DNA of 64,000 nt from Blasia pusilla (lineage: Eukaryota; Marchantiophyta; Marchantiopsida; Blasiales), in assembly GCA_050084515.1 (NCBI GenBank), contig CM114273.1, positions 21,080,001 through 21,144,000 on the forward strand, written 5' to 3'. The notes under the pieces are model-generated. The model had not been told where the DNA came from. It did not search any database and was given only the letters and a program-made list of their open reading frames with translations. The translations under genes were made by a program, and so were the position numbers. This document shows, piece after piece, positions 22,031 to 31,884 of the stretch (its first letter is position 1; each line of letters begins with the position of its first letter).

Positions 22031-22648
22031 TCTCAATTGTCCAAGACAACAACTCTTGGTGAGACGGGTGCACGCTCTATCTATGGTCTAGCAGGCAACT
22101 CCGCCACTCTAGCCATTGCTGCATGCCAACTCTCTGTGGCGCTCATCCCAAGCACCTACTCCAAGGGTACCTATGCCACATCTCCCGTGCGAGTCTCAAC
22201 ACTAGAAGAACCAAACTCATCGCTCTCACAGAGCATCACCACCGACCAGAAAAAATCACTTGGTCGACCTCCACATACCAACAAATCTCTGGCCGTAAAT
22301 AGTGGGACGCTACACAAAGCCTTTGCAATATGCCAGTACTAGGCCGTGTCGAATGCTGCATAGGCCTGGTAGACGTACTCGCCTCACCCGCTCCTCTAAC
22401 TGCATCGGCATGTGCGACAACAACACTCCACAAAGGCCGTTTAGGGACCATCGATGGGGTCTGAGGAGCCTCTAACAATGTAAAATATTGGAGAAGTCTA
22501 GCGTGCATGCCTGCCTCTCCCCTCTGGGGATCTCACTCCACATCGGATCCTCATGGCTTAGAAGCTCTCATTGCACCTCTCGTAACCACTACATCTGCAT
22601 CCACCTGTGCGGTGTTGCAAAAAAATCCCATACCTCCTAGATCTCCCA

Positions 22649-22960
22649 TGTCACATTTGAGTAGTCGATAGGCCGAGATCTATCTGGATAGGGCGTAGGA
22701 GTCAGCGGACTATCTTGAGTGTTACTTTGTCCCACAGTGTCGGATGAGGTTGAAGATAGGTCCATTGTGTCAAGAAAGTTGTTTCTAACAACTTTCATGT
22801 TCAGGTCTTTCACAGCCGGGTGACTTGTTCACCAGGTCACCTGCCCTTGGTAACCTGTGTGCGCAAGTTACTAAGGGGATGGCAATTTTTAGGGGAAGAG
22901 CCTTTTGGCTCTTCCCAACCCTATATAAAGGGGTTTTTTGTGGAAGTGTTGTCCATTTCA
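22649..22960 (+). repeat. 5' LTR-like repeat of copy 2 (U3 part)
   Basis: Matches 31284-31562 with scattered substitutions and small gaps. It contains a perfect hairpin at 22893-22916 (GGGAAGAGCC, loop TTTT, GGCTCTTCCC) and a TATA box CTATATAA at about 22921. After the TATA box the two repeats stop matching, so the R/U5 end cannot be placed. Confidence 0.7.
22893..22928 (+). promoter_or_regulatory. LTR promoter: hairpin plus TATA box
   Basis: A 10-bp perfect stem with a TTTT loop lies five bases upstream of CTATATAA. The same pair is conserved at 31528-31565 in the other repeat. The TATA box implies RNA polymerase II transcription running rightward into the element. Any role of the hairpin is inference. 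Confidence 0.5.
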
Positions 22961-24300
22961 CAGATCTTGTTGTTGCTGATTGACAAAGGACAGTAGTAGA
23001 GGAGTAGCAAAGGTTGGGCAAGAGCGATCGAGTGTGGCGAAGAATGACGCTTCGTTGAGAGCATGGCGCGTCAAAAAATGGGAAGGGAAGTTTTTGTGAG
23101 ACACCATAGCCGCCGTCAGGGTGGCCAAGCTAGGTTGTAGTTGCACAAGCCTAGGTTGGGTCACAGTGCATTAGGTTGGGGTAGATTCGTCAAGAGCCCG
23201 CCGGGAAGAAAGTGTGTGTCGAAGGCCATAAGGACCAGACAAGGCCGCAAAGCTAAGGCAGGAGCCATGTGGAGTCATTATGACTCTAGGATGGTAGGAT
23301 AGGTACACATAACTCATAGGTACGTGTACCCAATGGTACACATAAGGATGTGCGCCTGGGAGTAAGGGGCCAGTAGGTAGGCTGCACCATAGGGACGCGA
23401 GCCGTCACAGTTAAAAGAAAGGAGAGCGGGGTTTGGAGGGCAGTGGCAAGGTCCGAGGCCGTGGGGGAGCCAAGCTCGCATAGGGCACTGTGTAGAGCCA
23501 TTATGGCTCCTAAGTATGTGGGTTCGGAGGGGGCTCCATAGGGAGCGTCCTGTTAAGAAGGAAGGGGAGGTACGGGCGTGCCCACACGAGGGAGGAGTAG
23601 CTGTAGTATAAAACCTCCGCCCGTGAAGTTGGGAGAGCGGTGTTGAAGAACGGAGGTGGCAAGCGTGCTTATCAAGTCCAGGCCGACGTGGTTGGAACTT
23701 TGGACGTGGTGCATAGGATGAACGTGGTAGGCGGGCTACCAGGTTGAGCGACATATGTGGTAAGAGCTACGACATGGTTGAGGAGGGTTACATGGTTGGG
23801 GTCAAGATGTACCCTCTGCACCGATGGGTGACGATGGCAAGTTAGTGTGTTGATGTCGACAAGTGGTTTGCACCCGGTGACGGGAGGATTGACTTGTTGT
23901 GAGAGGAGAGTGTCATGTTGCAAAGGTTGCCGTACCACATGGAGGAGTGAGAGTTGACGGTGAGTAGGTTGGAGGGCGTGATCAGGTTACCCATTCGAGT
24001 CCCTTTTCCCGCACTTGTCGTGTGTGATTGAGAGTGCTGGGTATCGGGTAGTAGCTGGTGCTAGGTGGGTGCAGTGATGGTGACGAGTGTAGATTCTTTT
24101 CATGTGTAGCGTGTTGGTGGATATACCGCAGTTTCCGCATAGGGCTCGCATGTATGATCCGAGAGTGTCGCTAGGTTATGTGAGTCAGTTAGGAGGCTTA
24201 TGGTGAGCCTGAGTGTTGAGTCTGCGTGAGGCCCGGTGTGTCATCACGGGATTGACGTTAGAATAGGTGAGCTAGTGAGGAGTGTGGGAGACTCTCGGTG
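22961..24300 (+). other. long leader between LTR and gag
   Basis: About 1.3 kb without a supported coding frame on the plus strand. Minus-strand open frames here have no recognisable domain. I could not find a tRNA-complementary primer-binding site. Confidence 0.4.
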
Positions 24301-24307
24301 AGTCTGA

Positions 24308-25560
24308 GTGCTTGAGCAGGTGAGAGAAGGTTGTCAACACGACGTTCTTCCAGGGTTTGGAAGAACGAGTAGTGCAAGTAGTAGTAGTGGTGAGACATGG
24401 AGTGGAGTGAGATACCGAGGGATTACCAGTGAGGAGCTACCTCGACATCCATCTGTGATTGGATCGTCATCACTAGACACCGGGTCTGGTGACAAGATCG
24501 CAGACAGAGGAAGTATCACTTGGCAGGATATGGACGACATGGGCCATCGGGGCATGCGTCATTTCTCGGGTGTAGTGGGCACCATCGACTTAGATGATTT
24601 TATCCAAGAATTCGACACGTGGTACGACTTCCAGAAGATATGGACCCCGACACGGTTCAACCCTTTCATGGCATGGAAGGGGTTGTTCCAACACTTGGAG
24701 GGTCCTCCAATGGATGACTACATAGAGTTTCGATCACTATATTCAGTAGAGATCGATGCCTGGAGGATGTATTGGGCTCCAAGGTATGTGTCCACTAATG
24801 GTCACGAGGCATATGAGAGGATCGTGAGAGGAGAGAGACCCACACCATCAGCCCGGAGACTAGATGGAGAGGAGGGCAGTGAGACGGGCAATGTGGCAGA
24901 CACCTTTGGTAGTAGAGGGCCACCCAGCTTCAGCCCCACTATAGAGTTCTTCCGACAGTTGGGGAAGAGCTTCCGGGGCGTATGCACCGATAAGCTGAAG
25001 AATCTACAAGATTATGAGCGACGATTGGGTGAGAGTCGGAGAGAGGCATTCACACGCATGAGGAGGTTGATCATTGCTACGTATGGAGTGACTGAGGCAC
25101 AGTCAGTCGAGTATTGGTACCGGGTTCTGGACCTAGAACTACGGAGGAGAGTCCGAGATGCGGTGTTGATTCACACAGCAAAGCCCACATTGAAGGTGGT
25201 CAAAGACCACCTTCAATGTGGGCTTTGCTGCATAAATACGATAAACAATATGTCGGGAATTGCTAAGTGACAGTCTCGCCAGATTTCTTGAATGGAACTC
25301 TACTGGGTAGAAGCGTATTGAGCTCAATATGAGTGAGGAGCAGGTAGTGACCGCTCGATTTTCTCGAGAGTCGACGGGTCCACGAGCGATGGTGACCCCA
25401 CAGGTGCCACAGCGAGCACCAGTACCACGGGAGCGGGCCAGGGTGCCCAGAGAGCAGGGCGGGTACCGTGAGCCTATGAGGCAACAACCCGTACCTACAT
25501 ATGTTGCCCAGCAGGGACTGATGTTGTCTTGTTGGACATGTGGAGGGGCCCATAGGTAGA
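24308..25560 (+). pseudogene. copy 2 gag
   Basis: An open frame (24308-25270) contains the retrotransposon gag core: VVGTIDLDDFIQEFDTWYDF, FNPFMAWKGLFQHLEGPPMD, DYIEFRSLYSVEIDAWRMYW, then FSPTIEFFRQLGKSFRG and RLGESRREAFTRMRRLI. The same blocks occur in the minus-strand fragment at 32640-33180 and in copy 3 (51560-52450), confirming the family. The frame is cut after 25170 by a perfect inverted repeat and about 100 bases of extra sequence. It resumes at 25329 (MSEEQVVTARFSRESTG) and leads to the first zinc knuckle, CWTCGGAHR (25528-25556). Confidence 0.75.
25176..25230. repeat. perfect 26-bp inverted repeat, 3-nt loop, inside gag
   Basis: The arm CAGCAAAGCCCACATTGAAG (first 20 bases, from 25176) plus GTGGTC is followed by AAA (25202-25204) and its exact complement at 25205-25230. 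It interrupts gag where the other copies run through smoothly. Confidence 0.95.
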
Positions 25561-25930
25561 GAGACTACACACAATATGGGAGTGGACCACGAGCGCCTTC
25601 GATTGCTCAAGAGCCCAAGAGGATGGTCCCACCACAGTACCACTGTGACTATTGTCACTGATATGGTCACACAAGGGATAGATGTTATGACCTTCGTCAA
25701 GAGGCACGTCAAGAGGTAGGCCGAGGGCCTAGGTGCGGTCATCTTGGAGGAGGTCAGAGAGTTATTCGTGGACGTGGTGGTAGAGGACCACCACCAGCCA
25801 GAGGAGATGGAGCAGGAGCACCAAAGCCGGCACTTCTCTCACGCATCGATCAGTTGGAGCAGAGGATTGCTGCCATGACGATGATGCAGCTCAGGGAAGG
25901 CACAGAGCCGCGAGAAGCTAGTGTGGCTCT
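25520..25930 (+). pseudogene. copy 2 nucleocapsid zinc knuckles and basic region
   Basis: CWTCGGAHR.RD (first knuckle; the final Cys of the family is Tyr here) and CDYCH.YGHTRDRC (second knuckle, about 25648-25690) are followed by an Arg/Gly-rich segment and the coiled-coil-like LLSRIDQLEQRIAAMT. The minus-strand fragments at 31.9-32.3 and 50.0-50.3 kb have the same two knuckles with intact Cys/His sets. Expected role is packaging of element RNA. Confidence 0.7.
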
Positions 25931-26028
25931 AGCTTCTACCTCTTACCTTGACCCGGGTGAGGATCTCGCCACTATGGGGTTTATGTGTGGTGCAGCTTAG
26001 GTTGAGGTGGCTGTAGTGGCGACTTGGG

Positions 26029-26691
26029 GTGCTACGAGAGGCACCAAGCCATCGAGAGGTGGAGCAAGAGTATTTTGCTTGGTTAGTCCCACGGGGACAG
26101 TATACCACCTTCCAGATACAGACCTTGATTGGGGGCGTGTCATCCACGCAGTATATGACTCGACATGAGATAGTTGTCAAAGTCCAGCCAGAGCATGCGA
26201 CGGATAGTGCTATGGTGCGCACACATGCGATTACGACACCAAGTGAGTCGTACAATGTGTTGGTGGGGAGTACATTGTTATATCCCCTAGGATTCATCCT
26301 TGACTTCTGGGAGGAGACCATTGCTTTTCTGCCAGGGTGGCAGTCAGATGATGGGCGGATGAGTCTGTTACCCGTGCAGTTTGCGGGACGAGGTGGTCGA
26401 TCACGAGGCGAGTCTATGACCACGTTGGTAGCTTTCACAGGTAGTGTTAGCTGGCCAAGAGAGTTGTTGGAGGGGAACGCACATGCGGAGGATGTCCCAG
26501 TAGCGGATAGTCCCACGGAGAGACAAGCCATGGCGGGTGTCTCTTCCCATGTTGGCGAGACCTCTTCACCATTGTGGGGTACGACTCGAGAGCTACAGAG
26601 GAGTGTCGACGACCTCGTGAGGCAGGCGTGGAGTCATGACTTTATCCCGGAGCAGCAAGAGTCAAGTGGCAATCAGGAGTGGAGACGTTGA
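26029..26691 (+). pseudogene. copy 2 protease region lacking its catalytic motif
   Basis: The frame reads YTTFQIQTLIGGVSSTQYMT, HEIVVKVQPEHATDSAMVRT, SYNVLVGSTLLYPLGFILDF and WEETIAFLPGWQSDDGRMSL. It aligns with the second half of the protease in copies 1 and 3 (ILVG flap-like region). The D-S-G segment present in copy 3 at 53698 has no counterpart: the sequence jumps from the end of the gag-like region directly to the middle of the protease. This is probably an internal deletion. Confidence 0.65.
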
Positions 26692-26730
26692 CCCCACTGG
26701 ATACCACACCCATTGTGTGGCAGTGTCCAG

Positions 26731-27735
26731 AGGAGGGTGTTAGGGTGTTAGATCTCTTTGGAGGGATTAGCACAGGATAGGCTGTAATATTGCAGGCGGG
26801 CATACGGGTGCATTAGTACCTTTATGTGGAGAGAGATGAGACTGTGCGATGAGTATCATTACGTCACGTAGCGAGATTGGTTCAAAGGTATCCTGAGTTG
26901 TTGCCGGTATCTGCAGTATGGGGATATCAGCATACACTACCCGCCGACATCTCTTTGGTGGGGGCGCAGGATCGAGATAGAGTTGGCACCATTCATTTGG
27001 TGATTTCTGGATGGCCATGTCAGGGTCATTCATCAGCAGGCCGAGGATTTGGATTGCAGGATCTGAGGTCAGGGATGATTTGGGAGATACTGCGAGTAGT
27101 ACGACACTTGCATGAGAGTCAGACATGTTCTCCAGCGTACATTTTGGAGAACGTGTTGCTATTGGGAGACACTCGTGCACGTGTGATGACAAGTGTGCAT
27201 CAGGTGAGGTCATGGTTGGGACCTGTTGTGTTGCTAGATGCAGCTAGAGTTGGATCACGTGCCCATCGTCCACGACTGTGGTGGACGAATCTGATACCAT
27301 CAAAGATATTGAGTCGAGCATAGGATGGAGTCTAGAGAGCACCACATCTCACAATGGATGCTATTTAGGGCTCAGGGCGTCACTCTCAAGTGGTGAAGCC
27401 GGATGATAGACCATCGTTGGCGATGGCCAATAGGGTGGGGAAGTTGAGGGCAGCCTTACCTACGTTGGTGAGCTTCCCAACATCCCATGCCTTTTGTCAG
27501 GGAGGGCCAGGCATAATTTGGGATGAGGAGACCGGAGCATTAGAGGAGCCTACAGCAGATGAGCGCGAGCGCACCATGGGGTTTGCTACGAGTACTACGG
27601 CGGTGCCAGGTATGACTGAGGCATCTCGGAGATAGATGTTGGGGTAGGCGATGGACCTCAACTGTCTCACATGGATAGTCAGCCTAGGTATGGCAGAGCA
27701 GAGAGGGATGCGAGTGTCATCCATGTCATCACGTC
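26731..27735 (+). pseudogene. copy 2 cytosine-C5 methyltransferase domain (DNMT3-like), all motifs present
   Basis: One frame holds motif I VRVLDLFGGISTG (from about 26739), YLYVERDETVR (motif II), VSLRHVARLVQRYPELLPV, motif IV IHLVISGWPCQGHSSAGRG (Cys codon at 27018) and GLQDLRSGMIWEILRVVRHL. Motif VI AYILENVLLLG (about 27140), motif VIII SRAHRPRLWWTNL (27256-27292) and the IX/X block WDEETGALEEPTADERERTMGF to QAMDLNCLTWI (about 27520-27680) follow. The order I-IV-VI-VIII-X is unpermuted. GWPC, AHR.R..W and the C-terminal block resemble DNMT3 more than DNMT1 or the permuted plant DRM. At least six stops interrupt it. The downstream RT is in the same frame, so it was part of pol. Confidence 0.85.
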
Positions 27736-28058
27736 CACAAGTTGGACCATTGCCTACAGGGTTTGTACACGCATTGGTTGGGGGCGGGACGAGGAGAGAT
27801 AGGCACCCATGGACTTCCTAGGACATCGTTTGAGCAGAGAGTGCAAAGGCGGCCAAAGAAGCACATGTTCATTTTTTGGATGTGAAGCATGGTGTAGGAG
27901 GTCAGAGTGGAGTGGTTGTTGCGGAGGTGGCTAGGGTTGCTACATAGCAACCAAAGCTAGAGGTTGCGTCCTCTCCAAATGAGTTCACGATGGAGACTTG
28001 GGAGCTTGTGATAGGTCTCAAAATGATAGGAGGAGAGCGATGGTGAGTTCATAGGTTT

Positions 28059-28950
28059 GTGAGAGGGCATGTCATTTGTTTTGCCTTCAGTATGAGAGAC
28101 TTGGGTACGCTGAAGGGTCCCGGGATACGGATTGAGTTGGCTAGTGATACGCCGATCTTTTCTCGACCCTACAAGTATTCTGATATGGAGCGAGCCTTGA
28201 TTCAGAGCAGGAGTCATGACTTGTTGGAGGCAGGACTTGTGGAGTTATCACATGGGGAGTATGCATCTGCCAAAATCATGCCGGCAAAGAAGGATATGTA
28301 TGGCAATTGGACAGATAGGCGGATGTGTGGAGATTACCATCCTATCAATCGACAGACGAGGTCAGATCGGTACGCCATGTCTACTCCTGAGGAGATCTTT
28401 GATGCGGTAGGGCATGCAAAGATCTTTAGTAATTTAGATCTCCGTGCCGACTATCATCAACTTCCTATCAGGTTGGAGGACAGGGAGAAGACAACATTCT
28501 GGGGGATAGATCGTGTTCGGGAGAGATTGCTTGTATTAGTGGCGGTTCTTACCATTTGGGTTGAAGAATGCGCCTGCAGAGTTTCAGAGAGTGATGGATA
28601 GAATTCTGGTTGGCTTGGATTTTGTACGATGTTACATAGATGATATCCTTATCTTTAGTTCCATGATTGAGGAGCATGAGCGACACCTAGAGGAGATGTT
28701 TCGGCGATTACAGTTACATGGACTGAAGTTACATTCAGGGAAGTGCAGATTCTTTCAGGAGCAGATTGAGTACTTGGGACACACCATATACCCAAGTGGG
28801 TTAGGCATTCAGCAAACAAAGGTGGAGGCTATTGCGCAAATTCCACGCCCAACAGATGTGAGTCGAGTACGAGCGTTTCTTGGACTGGCAAACTTCTATC
28901 TACGGTATGTCAAGGATTTTAGTGCGATCGCAAAGTCTTTGACTTGTTGA
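28059..28950 (+). pseudogene. copy 2 reverse transcriptase
   Basis: The frame from 28059 reads FAFSMRDLGTLKGPGIRIEL, PYKYSDMERALIQSRSHDLL, ASAKIMPAKKDMYGNWTDRR, MCGDYHPINRQTRSDRYAMS and FSNLDLRADYHQLPI, the fingers and palm of Ty3/gypsy RT. A frameshift near 28540 moves to 28561-28950 with VRCYIDDILIFSSMIEEHER (catalytic YIDD intact, about 28632) and EYLGHTIYPSGLGIQQTKVE. The frame ends in SLTC plus TGA at 28950, and the thumb/connection continues in another frame. Confidence 0.85.
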
Positions 28951-29480
28951 CGAGACTTGATCAGGTTTGGTTTTGGGGAGATGATCAGGAGCAAGCATTT
29001 CAGGAGCTCAAGGACAAGTTGACGTCCTTACCCATTTTACAGAGACCGGTTAGGGATCGCTCATTCCAGTTACATACCGATTGGAGCATGTTGGGTCTAG
29101 GAGCAGTGCTTACTCAGAGGGATGACGAGGAGAGGGATTTCGTTGTGGCTTACGCGAGCCGATCAAACAAAATTGTAGAGACAAAGTACAGCTCTTACGA
29201 GGGAGAGTGCTTGACTGCAGTGTGGGCCGTGGCACATTTCAGGTGCCATTTATTCGGCAACCCTTTCACACTTATCACTGATGATCAGCCGTTGAGATGG
29301 AGTCCGACAAGCTTACGGGAAAGCTTGCCATGTGGGCTCTATTACTACAGGAGTATGAGTTTGAGGTGGTTCATAGGCCAGGCTGGCTGAACCAGGATGC
29401 GGATGGGTTGAGTCGTAACCCGTGTCCGAGTCAGAGAGACGATACAGGAGCTTGATGGCACGGAGAGAGTGATGACGAGA
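28944..29480 (+). pseudogene. copy 2 RNase H domain
   Basis: FQLHTDWSMLGLGAVLTQRD, DFVVAYASRSNKIVETKYSS, YEGECLTAVWAVAHFRCHLF and FTLITDDQPLRW carry the Asp, Glu and Asp of the Ty3-type RNase H. The preceding connection (QEQAFQELKDKLTSLPIL) is typical. A frame change near 29300 displaces the end (NQDADGLSR at about 29390). Confidence 0.8.
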
Positions 29481-29559
29481 TGGTGCCCGGTTGGCATGCA
29501 TCTACCTATCTTTGTTGGTTGACTATGGTAGGTTAGTAGGTCAGCCACAGGCGATGACT

Positions 29560-30920
29560 CCAATGTTGGGTTTGGATGATGAGTCTTTGGATCCGGAGGT
29601 CAATGAGGAGGCGACAGGTGGTCGTGATATCCATAATGACATGGAGGTTATGGAGTTCTTGGGCACTGGCGTCATAGTGAGCATAGTGAGTGCTAGGGAG
29701 CGGGATCGGATCCTACAGCGAGCCACGAGGTTCATGTGGGAGGGGACTCACATTTTGCGGGTATGGGGAGATGGTGGGATACGAGTGGTACCTCATCCTT
29801 CTCAATGAGCACATTTAATACGGCATGCCCATGAGGAGTTGGGACATTTTGGAGTGAAGCGTACTTACAGCTTACTCTAGATTCAGTATTGGTGGTGCAG
29901 CATGTATATTGAGGTACAATAGTTTGTGGCCAGATGTATGGTATGTGACAAAGTGTGAGCATCCTTCAACGCTCCCACTCCGCAGTAACATCCTTTGTCG
30001 ATTATGGATTTAGGTTATCGGTGGAGTTTAGACTTTGAAGGACCTTTGCCATTGATCGGGCGTCATCATAGGTACGAGTTGGTCATGGTGGATCATTTCT
30101 CCAAGTGGATAGAGTTGGTGGCACTACCGTACAAGGCGAGCGAGGGAACATCTTATGCGTTTCTAGATCGTGTGCTTAGTCACTTTGGTGCACCGGTAGA
30201 GGTGTTGACTAACCAGGGTACCGAGTTCAGGGGAGAGTTTCAAGCCTTGTGTGATCAGGCGTTGATAGATCACCGCACCACGTCTAGAGATCATACTGAG
30301 GCGGATGGGTTGGCGGAGAGAGTAGTACAGACGGTGAAGAGAGGATTGCACAAGTATGGCTTGCAGTGAGGACAGTTGAGGGAGTGGGACCTACAGTTGC
30401 CATGGTTGGCTATGGGTTATCGCTTTAGTCGGCACGCATCCTTGGCGTCATTTTCACCGTACTTTTTGCTCTTTGGGAGAGAGCCAGATTTACCTGCAGC
30501 GATTCGACGTGACATGGCGGAGGTGTTAGATCTTGATGATCCAGATGTGTGGGTATAAGCATGTTCTCAGAGGGCGGAGTTTTTTCGTAGAGTTATGCCT
30601 ATGGCCTTTGAGAACTTAGCTATTGCTCAGCATAGAGATATATTGAGGTACGCGACCATTCGTGGAGGAGGTTATCGGCCAAGGATTAGGAGGATTCATC
30701 CTGGGGATTATGTGTATTTATAGTAGGCGGCACCCACGACGCTAGATGTCACTGTAGGACGCACGATCCTACGTGTGCGCGAGGTATTACCGACCAGAGT
30801 CCTCATGTTGGAGGGACGGGATGGTATGGTTTGGAAGGATCATGTGCGCAATTGTGCACCATATCATCTTCCAAACGTAGACGGGACATTGGATCCGAGC
30901 TTGGCAGTAGTACCTGTAGG
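29560..30920 (+). pseudogene. copy 2 integrase
   Basis: The zinc-binding region reads RHAHEELGHFGVKRTYSLL and later CMVCDKV (HHCC, about 29825-29955). The catalytic core starts at about 30000 with YRWSLDFEGPL (first Asp), has VLTNQGTEFRGEFQ (the family TDQG is TNQG, so the second Asp is Asn) and ADGLAERVVQTVKRGL (Glu). The C-terminus (30376-30900) has FSPYFLLFGREPDLPA, GGYRPRIRRIHPGDYVYL and a tail RVLMLEGRDGMVWKDHVRNC instead of a recognisable chromodomain. Stops occur at several Gln, Arg or Trp positions. Confidence 0.8.
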
Positions 30921-30927
30921 CTTGAGG

Positions 30928-31068
30928 TGTATGTTGTGCGGATGTGCGAGGGGTGCAGCCACCATGTTGGTATGTGATAGTTGTTCTTGAGGGTGGCATA
31001 TGTCATGTCTGACCCCCCTTCTTGATGTAATTCCCACGGGACGATGGATGTGTCCGAGATGTGTATAG
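30928..31068 (+). pseudogene. PHD finger at the C-terminus of copy 2 pol
   Basis: In frame with the integrase tail (30775-30990): CMLCGCARGAATMLVCDSC, then a TGA, then GWHMSCL, TPLLDVIPTGRWMCPRCV and TAG at 31066. The spacing C-x2-C, C-x2-C, H-x2-C, C-x2-C with Trp two residues before the penultimate Cys is the C4HC3 PHD pattern (Cys codons from 30928 to 31060). PHD fingers usually read histone H3 tails. Here it takes the place that a chromodomain occupies in chromoviruses. The TGA at 30988 fits a CGA-to-TGA change. No PHD is left in copies 1 and 3, which are cut before this point. Confidence 0.8.
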
Positions 31069-31283
31069 GGTAGTAGTTCATGTCAGAGAGATGTGATATT
31101 TTCTATCTGGAGTTGGGAGGATCCAACTGCCAGCTAGGGGGGCGGTTGAGTGATCTCCATGTATATGTATGGTTGATTTTTGTACATGTGTGGATCGACC
31201 CGTGTGTGGGAAAGATCACTGTTGTGTGGTGTAGATATGACCAGCGATTTATGTTGTGTAGAGATATGTATGTGCACGACAGC

Positions 31284-31740
31284 TATCACATCTGAGTAGC
31301 CGATAGGCCGAGATCTATCATGGATAGGGCTTAGGAGTTAGCGGACTATCTTGAGTGTAACTTTGTCCCACGGTGTCGGATGAGGTTGAAGATAGGTCCA
31401 TTATGTCACGAACGTCGTTTCCAAAAACTTTCATGTGGAGGTCTTTCACAACCGGGTGACTTGTTCACCAGGTCATCCACCCCTAGTAACTTGTGCGCGC
31501 AGGTTACCAAGGGGATGGCAATTTTTAGGGGAAGAGCCTTTTGGCTCTTCCCAACCCTATATAAGAGAGGAAGATGGCTTTCCTAAGCCATCTTTCTCAT
31601 GTTTGGCCGTTGGAGCACTTCTCTTGTATGTGTGTGAGATAGAACTAGGCTGCTAGCGTCCGGATTCTTTGATAGCACAGGGTGGACGAGGCTCGATATG
31701 CGGATGTAGATTGAGGAGTGGAGTTTTAGGCCGAGTGTGC
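31284..31740 (+). repeat. 3' LTR-like repeat of copy 2
   Basis: About 290 bp (31284-31562) match 22649-22928, including the hairpin and TATA box. Beyond the TATA box it carries its own sequence, AAGATGGCTT..AAGCCATCTTTC (31569-31593), itself a 9-bp inverted repeat. The end is set by the repeat beginning at 31763. Confidence 0.65.
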
Positions 31741-31762
31741 CGTTTTTACCACTCTTTATTTT

Positions 31763-31883
31763 TGTTGTGTGATCTCCATGTATATGTATGAGTTATTTTT
31801 GTACATGTGTGGATCGACCCGTATGTGTGGTGTAGATGTGACCAGCAATGTATGTTGTGTAGCAGTATGTATGCGCACGACAC
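31763..31883 (+). repeat. direct repeat of the element's 3' untranslated region
   Basis: GTGATCTCCATGTATATGTA and GTACATGTGTGGATCGACCC here repeat 31148-31283, which lies just before the 3' LTR. The element tail thus exists on both sides of the LTR-like repeat, pointing to recombination or insertion of one copy into another. Confidence 0.8.
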
Positions 31884-31884
31884 C

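Larger units (their letters stand above)
17644..22630 (-). mobile_element. Ty3/gypsy element copy 1 with methyltransferase, no LTRs found
   Basis: Reading the minus strand from 22.6 kb down gives a linker, aspartic protease, cytosine methyltransferase, RT, RNase H and integrase, in the same order as copies 2 and 3. The gag is missing or unrecognisable, and no LTRs are visible at either side. The copy abuts the 5' LTR of copy 2 in opposite orientation (about 22630/22649). Multiple stops and frame changes make it dead. Confidence 0.8.
22649..31740 (+). mobile_element. Ty3/gypsy element copy 2: gag-PR-methyltransferase-RT-RH-IN-PHD, LTR-like ends
   Basis: LTR-like repeats start at 22649 (TGTCACATTTGAG) and 31284 (TATCACATCTGAG) and share about 290 bp. 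Between them lie, in order, a long leader, gag with two zinc knuckles, protease, a cytosine methyltransferase, RT, RNase H, integrase and a C-terminal PHD finger, all on the plus strand. Frames are broken by many stops, so the element cannot be autonomous. I found no primer-binding site. The full-order pol with methyltransferase and PHD is the notable feature. Confidence 0.85.

Noticed and set aside
23286-23938. minus-strand ORFs in the copy 2 leader
   Set aside because: No domain, low-complexity Pro/Ser/Thr composition, opposite strand to the element, and no counterpart in copy 3.
22961-24300. primer-binding site for copy 2
   Set aside because: No stretch resembling TGGTATCAGAGC or another common tRNA complement could be found by eye next to the LTR.
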